Positions 43,734 through 54,900 of a stretch of DNA of 64,000 nucleotides are shown here, piece by piece. The notes beneath the pieces were generated by a model that did not search any database, was not told the DNA's origin, and was given only the letters and a program-made list of their open reading frames with translations. Origin of the DNA: Macrophomina tecta (taxonomy: Eukaryota > Ascomycota > Dothideomycetes > Botryosphaeriales > Botryosphaeriaceae); assembly GCA_024180945.1 (NCBI GenBank), contig JAKSGN010000005.1, positions 1,178,001-1,242,000 of the forward strand, given 5' to 3'. The translations under genes were made by a program, and so were the position numbers. The first letter of the stretch is position 1, and each line of letters starts with the position of its first letter.

Positions 43734-44992
43734 CTAGTCCTCTAGCAGGAACCGGATGAATGCCTGCGAGATGGCCACCCCGTCGTGCGGGAGAGGCGCC
43801 CGCTCCAAGCTATCCTTGTACAGCTCGTCGTCGAAGATGCCCTGCTCGTGCCGAGCCTTGACAATCACCGCCATGATCTTCTCGTTGAACTCAGGGTGGC
43901 CCTGCACCGTGATCAGTCGCCCGCGCTGGTACATGCCCTGCACCTCGCAGCGCGGCGAGTGGCCCAGTGGCTCCACGCCCGCAGGATACTCGTAGACAAT
44001 GTCGCGGTGCATCTGGTGGATGTTCTGCAAACTCTATGAGCTGGACGCCTTGCTTGATGCCGTTTTGTCTGCTGACAAGACCCGCTGGGTGCTGGGGCGT
44101 GTGTGAAGAGGGCCGCGGTTCTCGACGAGTATTGCAGCAGCCCGGTATCCCACATGGTGGCCATGCTTGAATCGTGTCCTCCGATGCGAAATTGCAGCGG
44201 GAGATTCATCCAATAACGGGGGATAAAAATTTTCTGCAGCCACCACTCGAGCGGCCTACTGCTGCTATACTTGCCGAGATGACCCTGCAGGACCGTTGCA
44301 GCACTGCATCCGAAGGCAGTGTAGTCATGCATGCCTCTAGCCGGAGCAAAATGGGCCTTGTGCAACAGAGCCACAACCACATGGCTGAGCAGCGCTGCCT
44401 CCGCGCCCTGGAATGCATGTCCATCGCCAGGTCTCGTCATGCAGGGGGGGATCACTTACAATAGTGTCCTTCTTAAAGAGCTCCTTGCCTTTTTCTGTCA
44501 GGGTAAAAGGCAGGACGGACGTCTCCCACCCGGCATCGCTCCTGGCAACCTTAACTCCCAAGGCCCGGCCAATAATCTGATGACCGAAGCAGATCCCGAT
44601 CAAGCGCACGCGATCCTGAGCCAGAACCTTCTTCGTGAAGTCAACAAGCTTCAGAATCCAGGGCTTGTCGTCGAACGAGTTGTGCTCTGCATGCAGCGAA
44701 CAATGAGTAACCAAAAGCAGCAAACTGGCCTCCATCCCGTTCACTCACTGGACCCAGAGAGGAGGACAGCGTCGACGTCGTCCAGAGCGGGGTAGGAGTC
44801 CTCGTTGTTGACAACGTCCCACTTGGTAACTTGCAGACCGGCCTCCGCGGTTATCACATCCGGCTGGCCCAGAGCGTCGGCGCCGGCTTTCAGCAGGTTC
44901 TCGAAGATGTTGCCATAGGTGCCGAACTCCTGGACGACATCTGGCATGGGGGTGTCGCACTCGAGCACCGCTATCCGGATGGGGGGACGCAT
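43734..44992 (-). CDS. class I glutamine amidotransferase-like protein
   Basis: Three exons: 44992-44749, 44686-44460 and 44033-43734; introns of 62 and 426 nt; 256 residues. It begins MRPPIRIAVLECDTP and shows VDAVLLSGS/KHNSFDD, IGICFGHQIIGRALG (nucleophile Cys in GxCxGxQ-like context), HQMHRDIVYEYP and VQGHPEFN (His and Glu of the triad). This is the triad class I GATase fold of the small stand-alone type found across fungi; the acceptor substrate is not established, and some members hydrolyse gamma-glutamyl bonds. DTI/SLQNIHQMHRD reads through smoothly only if the 426-nt intron is removed. Divergent from the MFS gene, 434 bp away. Confidence 0.88.
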
Positions 44993-45426
44993 CTTTCCTG
45001 GCGGTAGCTGTTCAAGAACACCGGTGAGGGATAAGAATATGGAGCGGCGATAGAGTTCAAGGGTTTTTTAGGGTGTAGGGCTGGCCAAAGATCGAATGGC
45101 AGTTATCGCGTTTCCAAGGTCCGAAGCCGGCGGCTGATAGGTCGCCCACAATGGCGTGCCGACGGCCATTGCCCCGCTCTGGCTAGCGCTCTTCCGCCGG
45201 CCTGCACTGCACTCCGTCGCTTTCGCCCCAGAGATCCGCGCCCTTCGACAACGGCCGTGGGTGCAGAACAGTCACAGGCTCGATATCTGTGTACTGGCGG
45301 CCAGCGCGTGCTCCTCCGACGATTCGCTTACGCAGCTGCTTATAACTGGCGGCGAGCGCGCGCAGTTTCCTTCTCCGTGCCAATTCTTTCTTCGTCCGTT
45401 CTTGTCCTCACTGGGGAATTGACACC
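44993..45426. promoter_or_regulatory. 434-bp divergent intergenic region between the amidotransferase and MFS transporter genes
   Basis: Both start codons face outward. The plus-strand end is T/C-rich (TTTCTTCGTCCGTTCTTGTCC) directly before the MFS ATG. No TATA box evident. Confidence 0.45.
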
Positions 45427-47816
45427 ATGTCGTCCAGTCGAGCCCCAGACGCGAACGCGCCGGTCTCAGAGCAGACACCTCTGCTCGGATTCGCAAGCAG
45501 CAATGGAATTGCCCGGCCCACGTCGTACACAAACGGACCCCGCACTGAAGACAGTTCCAGTAGCCCGGCACTGTACGGGGTTCGCAGCCACCCAGCCGAC
45601 GGCATCGGCTTAGCTCCTGGTGCAGAGGAGGCCGTTCTTTCAGAGCCTGAGCCTGAAACAGAAGACTGCAAGAGGAGCGATTCACCCTTCCTCGGTGGGG
45701 TGAGCGTGACGAGGTTCTGGTTGATATTCGGAGGCATCTTGTTACAGTATTTCGTAAGTCTTGATACAGTTCCAGCATCAGCTAGCGCACGCGTGTGCTC
45801 AACCCCAGAGGCTTTGCAACAACATGGTAGTCTTCAACATCCATACCATTTCGCACTTCGCGTCCGAACATACGTTCTCAGAGAGTGGGGAATAACTACT
45901 TCCCGAGAGGATTTCGACCTCCCGTAGCTCGCTTGTTGTTGCAATACTTCGGGAACCGACCACATACTGGAGGGCATAAGCATCCAGAATTGATATCAGT
46001 GAACAACTTACTGAGAGATACAATCAGGTAGCATGCTTTGACTCAACCTTGATGGCGTCAAGTCACCCCATAATAACATCTTACTTCAAATCTTCCAACT
46101 CAGCATCATGGCTCTCCACAGCCTTCCTCCTTACCTCAACAGCCTTCCAGCCCCTCCTAGCCCGCGTGTCCGATACCATCGGTCGACGCCCCATCTACCT
46201 CTTCTCCCTCGTCATGTTCGTCCTGACGACGGCCTGGTGCGCGCTGGCGCAAAGCATCGGTAGCTTCATCGCGGCGCGTGCCTTCTGCGGCCTCGGCGCC
46301 GGCGGCGTCTTCGCCATGGGCTCCATCCTCACCAACGACCTCGTCCCCATCGAGATCCGCGGCAACTATCAAGCCTACATAAACCTCTTCTTCGGACTTG
46401 GCCAGGCATTCGGCGCCGCCTTTGGTGGCTTCCTGTGCGACACGCTGGGCTGGCGCTGGACCTTCGGCATCCAGGTCCCGCTGCAGCTGCTCGTCCTGGC
46501 TGCGGCGGCCATCTTCATGCCCAATACGCTAGGCCCAAACCTGGCGCGGCAGTCGGATAAGAGCGCGTTGCAGCACATCAAGACTTTCGACCTGCTGGGC
46601 TCATTCCTGCTGACGTCGACCACCGCGTCGATGATTCTCGGACTCAACCTCGGCGGCAACGTGCTATCGTGGACGCATCCCCTCGTCATCACTTCTCTGT
46701 GCGTCTCGGTGGTGGCCGGCTTCTTGCTCATCCGCGTCGAGCGCAGGGCTGTGCGGCCGGTCATGCCATTGGCGATGCTGTTCACGGCGCCGCGCGGCAA
46801 TCTCGTCTTCAACAACTTCTTCGCCACCATCGGCAGCAACACTGTCATCTTCAACGCGCCTCTGTACTTCCAGGCAGTCATGCTCGACTCGGCATCGCAG
46901 TCTGGTTTCCGCATGGCGGCGCCGTCTCTGGCCGTCATGATATGCGGCGTCTCTTCCGGGCTGATCATGACTTACACTCGGCGCATGAAGGAGTTGATTG
47001 TAGGCGGTTCGCTCATTTCTCTGGCAGGTGCCATCTGCCTAACCAGCATGTGGGATGGCATTCCAAAGTGGCTCGCAACCATTTTCGTCGTCCCCGTTAG
47101 TACAGGCTTGGGTCTTTCATTCCCAGCAGTCTCGTTAGCAGTGTTAGCAAACAGCACTCAGGAAGACCAGGCAGTGATGACGAGCACGCTCAGCTTGTTC
47201 AGGAGTCTCGGTGCAGTGTTTGGCGTCGCGATCAGCAGTCTGATCGCGCAGAATGCGCTGACCACTGGCCTGGAGAACTACGTGACTGGGCCAGAAAAGC
47301 AAGAGGTGCGTTTGGGCCGTAGTCGTTTAATCACGAAGAGCGCTCGTTTTCCGCATCTTGTCCTCCCATGCACTCACTCTTTCTCTTGCTGACGCATGCT
47401 CGCCAAGATCATCCTCCGCGTCCGCAAGTCCGTCCGCGCCATCTTTGACCTCACGCAAGAACACCGAACGGAAGGTAAGCGCACCCCCCTTCCCAATCGA
47501 TTGAGGGAGTTGTTGTCGTTGCTCATCTCAGCACACCACACACTTTCTTTCTCCCCATCAATCGTCGTCATCGTTCTTTCCGCGGTCTTCCACTCCACAC
47601 GCATTTCAAATCCCTCCGTTCAGGCATCCGCCTGAGAAAAATCTACCGCGTGTGAGACCGAGGGAGAGATAGCGGCAGACTAACGCAACCGCAGTCATCC
47701 ACGCGTATGAGCACAGCCTCCGCTACGTCTTTGCCTCCGCCATCGTCATCTTCGTCATCGTCAGCGCCCTCGTGATACCGATAAGATTGCCTCGCTTGGG
47801 CGACAAGAAGCGGTAG
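45427..47816 (+). CDS. MFS transporter, vacuolar basic amino acid / Fnx1-Vba type
   Basis: Four exons: 45427-45753, 46028-47305, 47408-47474 and 47695-47816; introns of 274, 102 and 220 nt; 597 residues. A hydrophilic Ser/Pro N-terminus of about 95 residues includes EQTPLLGF, resembling a vacuolar-sorting dileucine-type signal (inference). The first membrane helix FWLIFGGILLQYFVACFDSTLMASSHPII crosses intron 1. Then SASWLSTAFLLTSTAFQPLLARVSDTIGRRP, the MFS loop 2-3 motif, and GLGAGGVFAMGSILTNDLVP. About 14 membrane segments, the DHA2-like count; the last is SAIVIFVIVSALVIPIRLP. Relatives such as S. pombe Fnx1/Vba proteins move basic amino acids into the vacuole. Substrate not provable from sequence. 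Confidence 0.85.
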
Positions 47817-50800
47817 AGCCCGGAAGGAAGTAGAAAACATAGCCACGATGACGATGCCTCCCAGCAGCATGCATTCTCTCTTTCTTTCTCTCAAGCTTTA
47901 CCCTTTTCGGATTCTCTCAACAGAAAAGAAAAAAATATTGAACTCGCCTCCTCCGCCCTTGCATGGTGGTGGCGCGGTGCAATCGCGGAGCGGAGGTTTT
48001 CTCGGTTGGTTGACGTTTCCTCGATCCTCGTTGCCCCCGGTTTTGGTTGATTGGGTGGGGATTCGGGGTGAGGGGCGAGCGGGCGGCGCTTGATTTTCTT
48101 TGCACAGCCTCCTTCCACATGCGCCAAGTGATAGAGGGCCGTCTTTTATGGTTCAAGTCGGGCGAAAAGAAAATGATTTCACAAAAGCGGATCATCGCCG
48201 CATGGGCTGAGAGCCAATGCAATCGTCGCACAAGGAGTAAAGGCAAAAAAAAAAAGGGTCGTCGAAAAAATGCCTCACGACGAAGGACCGTTGCTGCGGC
48301 TGGGGAAAGATTGGGATCAGGAAGGTGGGATGAGACCGGGCGGTCGGAACCAAGTTAGAAAAGTGTCCAGGAAGTGGGATGGACAGCCCGGCACACGTTT
48401 TATGTTACATGAGAATTGCAGCTGGAAGTTTGGGTAGGGGAGTCTTGGGCTGTCGCCGGTAGAATTTTGTCTGTCTTGGTGTCGTAGGAAAATTAACCTG
48501 ATCTAGGCATCCCATTCATGCTTGAGAAGATTCGAGACGCTGAGGGACATGACCTTGGCTGAAGAGCCTTTGCTAGATAAGGGCGGTAGAAAAGTATTCC
48601 TTGACGTATCTCGATCAGATGCATGCACAGGGGGTGTAAAGGAATCACAGTAAATTGCATGTTCAAAGATGTTGGTAGCAATTACTTCCAGACAGGTGCT
48701 TCAACTACCCGCTGTAATTTTTTCCCCCCCTCCTCGGTCTGTTGCTAGAGGCCACAGAAGCGGTTTCCGTCTCTTCGCGCAGCAAGAGTACGCATGGCTC
48801 TCCTTTGAGATCCATCTGCGTCGAGCACGCCATCATCATTTCCCAACAATGTCGTACAGGGATGGGTGTATTGATTTTTGATAGGCAGACTTGAGTGCGG
48901 AATGACTGAGGCGGAGCAATCTGTATGCAGGTGAATGCATCGGCCACAGCCTGACCCAAACCCGGTCTCGGCTAATCCGTCGACGTGGTCATCCGCGTAG
49001 TTGCGCTACTGTCGACTGGAGCAGGTCGCTTCACCTAAGAGTTTCGAAGGCTACACGTCGTCAGTGATATTTGACTAGTGATGGCTGTCCATTTGCATTG
49101 ACGCCGTCACGTCAAGATGCTCAAGCCAAAAGCTACTAGCGGCACGGTGCATGGTAAGTGCGCATATCTAGCTCGAGGCGAGGCCACGGGCTTCCAGAAG
49201 TGACTCGCGAAGGAGTGACTTGCTGACCGCAAGTTCTTGATCACGAAGCCCCTCGCTTTCTGTTTCTGCTTTCGTTCGCGGTAAGAGAAAACGGTGAGGT
49301 TAGGCCGGGGGAACTATGGGGGATAGTCGCCTTGCTTGCCTGAACGAGACTCAAATCAGCCCAGACTTGACCAAGAAAATCAGCCTCGGGGCCATGACCA
49401 AGGCTTTCTTGTGGACGGATTGGCAACTTTTAGTGGAAAGCTTTGCCAGCAAAGCCTTGCCCAGAAAGAAAATCGACGGCGAAAGCTTCTGAGTGTATGC
49501 CACGTTGGCCAAAGAATACTTGCATGTCTTCGCGACGATAAAAAACAACTCAGAGCAATATGACTTACAATACGAAAGGAGGGGGGCGATGGGCATTATG
49601 GCAATGCGAGATTATCGTAAGGACCCGAAGCGGTAGCACGGCCGCACAGAGTACGACCGTCCGAATGATTTGTGCGCGATGGCTGACCGCAAAGTCCGAG
49701 CTGCGCGGGCATTTCGGGCTTTGGCGATATTGCGCAAAGCGCGGAGGTGCTAGGCTCGATCATGATCATCGGATGGGGACGAGGTTTGGGGCACCGCTAC
49801 TCGTCGAACCCATGGCGAAGAACGGGCATTTCAATGCCAAAATCAGTCGAGCAAGTGTGCCTTAAGGTTGGCAAAAGGCCGACGTAGCAGGCTGAAACTT
49901 CCCCTATCTTCCTTTCGGTTTTAATACGGAATTGGGCTACCATGGGCCTTATTACGAACAGGCGGTGACGACAAACATTTGCCTGGTGAGGTATGCATGC
50001 GCTAAGCGCACAGGGAGCCTGAGGATTAGGTCTGATAAAGAGAACAAATGCTCCCTCTGGTTGTTGTGATGTAAGCATTTCTCGGGACCGGAGGCGGTGC
50101 AAAAAGTGTGGGAGATGACTGCGAGCATCGAGAGCTAGAGAATCCAGCGTGCTGGGACAATGGATAATGCGCCAGCTCAGGTTCTGAACGGCTGGTGAAA
50201 TTGTCGCCATCGGCAAGTGATTGCTTGTGACGATGCCCAGCAACGCCATCTCGGGGGATGACTTGGGCCGGGAATCCAGAGCGTGCGAAAAACCAAGATT
50301 TGTCTCCCGGCGCGCAGCTCATCAGCAGCAGCCAAGCAGCGGGAAATGACAGCAAGGCGCGTCGATTGCTGGGGCAAATGTGATGCGTGTTTGAGGCGTG
50401 GCGGAAGAAAGGGCGCGTGAAGCAGCTGGCTGGCTGGCTGGCTGGCGATAATGGTCCATCCCCCAGCTGAGCAGGTCGGTGTGGCGGTAACTGTGGCTCA
50501 GCACAGGGTGTGGCGCGGTCGCCTCTTCCTTCCTTGCGGCGATCGACCTGTGAGTCGAGGGCGGCTCTCCAATGCGACACCACGGCGCTCGGGGGGTTGC
50601 GCGGGCGGGCGGAAGAGCAGCTGTTCCAGACCGCTGCGCTTGCTCTCTGCGAAAAGGGATGCCGCGCGGCCTTGGCCAGCGGCGAAGAGTCCTGCGAGCG
50701 TGCTTGGCGGACGAGGGCGGAAAAGTTAATTGGCGCGGCGGAGTGCCTGACGCAGGACTGACGAGAGCTGGCGAGTCAGCGACGGAGATGAGATCTGGCA

Positions 50801-51909
50801 GGCGCGTCTTCTAGAGCGCTTCTAGGCGCTCCGGCGGCGGGTGGACACAGCTGCGTTTGGCGAGCGGGCTCGTTTGCAGCGCTGCGGCGTTGGGGGCGGG
50901 TTGGGCCATGGCAGCGGCCGGCCAGCGCGGCGGCGGCAGGCAGGCAGGCGGACGGTTGGCTGGCGCGCTGGAGTTGGTGTGTGTTATGCGGTGGGTAAAC
51001 AGAGGCGGCTTCGAGGCCGCAGCTGGCCCAAAGCTTGTGGCTCTCATGATTTGCCGCAGGCGTCGCGCAGCGCAGGGGGCGCACGGAAACTACGTCGCTT
51101 CGGGCCTAGAGTGAGGCAGTGCTGTTCTGGGCGCATCGCTGTCTCCATACGACGCCATGCCTGAGGAACTCCTTAGTGCCTGCTGAACCTGCCGTTTCGT
51201 GCTGTCCGTGAAGCCGCTGCCCGCCCTTGGTCTTTCTCCGCTCTTCACCTACTGGTGCTTCTGCTGCTCCAAGTGGCCGCTCGCTCGGAAACCACATGAC
51301 GGCCGTCCTCGTCTGCTCTCCTCCCCCAGACCGCATCTCCATTGGCATGGCATTTGCTCGCTGCCCTCGCTTGTAGCATAGCCCCAGTCGTGCTCACCTA
51401 CCGACCGCATCATCGACTGTTCCTACTCCACATCCCCGCGAGGCTCCAGCTCCCTTCGGCCTCGCCGCCAGAGCACCCTCAACACAATTTGTTACCCGGC
51501 TGTAACTCTTCTCTTACCGCGCAGCCCGTAAGTCCTCCTGCACCGCCCTTCCGTTGCATGGGACATCCCCACAGCCACGCTGGGCAGCGGCGAACTAGAC
51601 GTGCAAGCAACCCAAGTCCGCCTTGGGATCAACCGTGGCGCCTGACTCCCGCGTGTCTTGTCAGGGCCCATTCTCTCAGCGGCCTTGGGAATTGAGCTTG
51701 TTCGCCCGGCTTTGGAACGCGGTACTGACTCTTGCCTCTCGTCAACACAGCCCGTTCGTCAAAGCAGTCTTGCTACATATTCCTTCCTGTATACCCATGC
51801 ACATCTCACCTCCATAGTTCTCAGCCACCAAACCTTGGACTCACGCGCCACACCTCCTGCGCAACCCTCCCTCTGCACTGCAAGCCTCCGGTGAAAGCAG
51901 GCTGCAGCC
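47817..51909. other. 4.1-kb gene-poor region upstream of PMC1
   Basis: The longest gene-free stretch of the right arm. Short frames on both strands (for example 48493-48681, 49351-49596, 50026-50583, 50776-51084) show no motif and overlap each other. Part 51200-51900 is C/T-rich on the plus strand and probably the PMC1 promoter and a long leader, perhaps with a leader intron. I see nothing else I can support. Confidence 0.45.
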
Positions 51910-54900
51910 ATGGCAGATAGAAAGAGCCCGAGCCCGAGCCCTGAGGGCCGCACCGGCAGACAACGAGCCCCAACTATTACCATAGACACGTCTGCTGTCA
52001 ACAATCCGGACATGGGCAATGCCGTTCCGCTCGGAAACCTTAGCGACAGCATCCACACCGTCCAGACGCAGCGATCCGAGACGAGCTTCTCTACTCACTC
52101 GCAGGCCCGCTCCTCCCCCGTCGACGTCCGCAACCAGAATTCTTTCGACAGCAACCAGGACAGGCCTACTTCTCCGCATAATGTCTCCTCCCCGTCGAAC
52201 CGCTGGAACGACCCGAACGCCTTCCTGTCAGTCCCGAACTCGCGCTCGCGAGGCAACTCGCTGGACTCGCAGCCGGAGAGCGGTCAGCCTTCGGTTTCGG
52301 GTACGACGGAGACATACGTCAACGGCTCTCCCACCCAAGGAAATAAGCAGCAGCTTGGCCACGACGAGATTCTGAATGACAGGGACGCATTAAAGCCAGA
52401 TCCTGGCACCGAACACACTTTTGAAGTAGAGGACAACAAGTTCGCTTTCTCGCCTGGTCAGCTGTCAAAGCTCTATAACCCTAAGAGCTTGGGTGCTTTC
52501 CATGCGCTGGGCGGGCTGGACGGGTTGGTGAAAGGTCTTAGGACAGATCGCAGGAGCGGTCTTAGCTTGGACGAAGAACACCTCCATGGATACGTATCCT
52601 TTGAAGATGCCACGACTCTTTCGGCAACCGAAACAGATCACAAGGCCGCCCCTCATCTGGAACGCACCGACACCACTCACTCCGAAAAGCATGGAAGTAG
52701 GCCTGCAGCCTACGCCGATCGCAAGCGAGTGTACTCTGACAATAGGCTGCCGGAAAAGAAGCCCAAGAGTATTCTGCAGCTTGCTTGGATGGCATACAAC
52801 GACAAGGTCCTAATCCTCCTTACAATCGCCGCGGTAATTTCTCTCGCTCTTGGACTCTACGAGACTTTTGGCCAATCACACGAGGATGGAGAGCCCAAGG
52901 TCGAATGGGTCGAGGGTGTTGCTATCATGGTCGCCATCTTCATCGTCGTCGTCGTCGGTGCTGTCAATGACTGGCAGAAGGAAAGGCAGTTCGTGAAGCT
53001 CAACAAGAAGAAGTCGGACAGACTGGTCAAGGTCATTCGCTCGGGCAAGACGAGAGAGATTTCGGTCTACGATGTGCTCGTCGGCGATATCATGCTGCTT
53101 GAGCCTGGTGACATGGTTCCCGTTGATGGTATCTTCATTGAAGGCCACAACGTCAAATGCGACGAGTCCTCCGCAACCGGCGAATCCGATCTTCTCAGGA
53201 AGACTCCTGCCGACGAGGTCTATCGAGCGATGGAGGCTGGCCACAGTGTCCGCAAGATGGATCCATTCATTCTTTCCGGCGCCAAGGTCTCAGAGGGTGT
53301 TGGTTCCTTCGTCGTCACCGCCACCGGCATTCACTCCAGTTACGGCAAGACCATGATGGCTCTTCGCGAGGATAGCGAAGTTACTCCCTTGCAGTCGAAG
53401 CTTAATGTTCTTGCCGAGTACATCGCGAAACTCGGTGGTGGTGCTGCCCTGCTTCTCTTCATTGTTCTGTTCATCGAATTCCTCGTCCACTTGAAGGGCA
53501 GTGATGCGACCCCGGAAAAGAAGGGACAGAATTTCCTCGACATCCTCATTGTTGCTATTACTGTCATTGTCGTCGCCGTTCCGGAAGGTCTTCCTCTAGC
53601 TGTTACCCTCGCTTTGGCCTTTGCCACCACTAGGATGTTGAAGGACAACAACCTCGTTCGTCTGCTTCGTTCCTGCGAGACTATGGGCAACGCCACCACG
53701 GTTTGCTCCGACAAGACCGGTACACTTACGCAAAACAAAATGACCGTAGTCGCTGGTTCATTGAGCACGGCACTGCGGTTTGGTGACCGTAAGGTGAAGA
53801 ACACGGCTGACTCAGACCCTGCGAACAAGGGCAAGCAAACCTCTGAAGATAACGGCGATGATGTTTCCCCCAGCGAGTTCGTCTCGAACCTCGGCGACGA
53901 GCTCAAGGAACTCTTCAAGCAATCAATCGTCATCAACTCAACCGCTTTTGAGGGAGAGGAAGATGGCAAGCCGGCATTCATTGGTTCGAAAACTGAGACA
54001 GCCCTGTTGAACTTCGCTCGCGATTACATGGGAATGGGGCAGGTCTCCACTGAGAGGTCGAACGCTAACATTGTCCAATTGGTTCCCTTCGATTCCGGAC
54101 GCAAATGCATGGCTGCCATTGTCAAGCTCGAAGATGGAAGGTACAGGATGTACGTCAAGGGTGCATCTGAGATCCTACTCGGAAAGGCATCCACGATTGT
54201 CGACGGAACCAGGGAATTGTCCACTCGCCCTCTCTCTTCTGATGTGCGCGAAACCCTCAGTCACTTGATTGAAACCTACGCCTCCCGGTCTCTCCGTACG
54301 ATCGGCTTCCTGTACAAGGATTTCGACTCGTGGCCGCCGAAGGGAGCTCGCACCTTGGAAGACGATTCTTCTCAGGCCGATTTCGACGACGTCTTCAATG
54401 ACATGGTTTTCCTTGGTCTTGTTGGTATTCAGGATCCTCTTCGTGACGGTGTTCGTGAGGCCGTTCAGGACTGCAAAAAGGCTGGCGTCTTCGTGCGTAT
54501 GGTTACTGGCGACAACGTTCTCACAGCCAAGGCAATTGCTGAAGATTGCGGTATCCTCGTTCCCGGTGGTCTGGTCATGGAAGGTCCGAAATTCAGGCAG
54601 CTGAAGAAGCGGGAAATGGACCAGGTCATTCCTAAGCTCTGTGTCCTTGCTCGATCCAGCCCTGAAGACAAGAGAATCCTGGTCAAGCGTCTCAAGGAAC
54701 TCGGCGAAACGGTTGCTGTCACCGGTGATGGTACCAACGATGCGCCTGCGCTGAAGACCGCGGATATCGGTTTCTCCATGGGTATTGCCGGTACTGAAGT
54801 GGCCAAAGAGGCATCTGCTATTATCCTGATGGACGACAACTTCTCTTCCATCGTCAAGGCTCTTCTTTGGGGTCGTGCCGTTAACGACGCTGTTAAGAAG

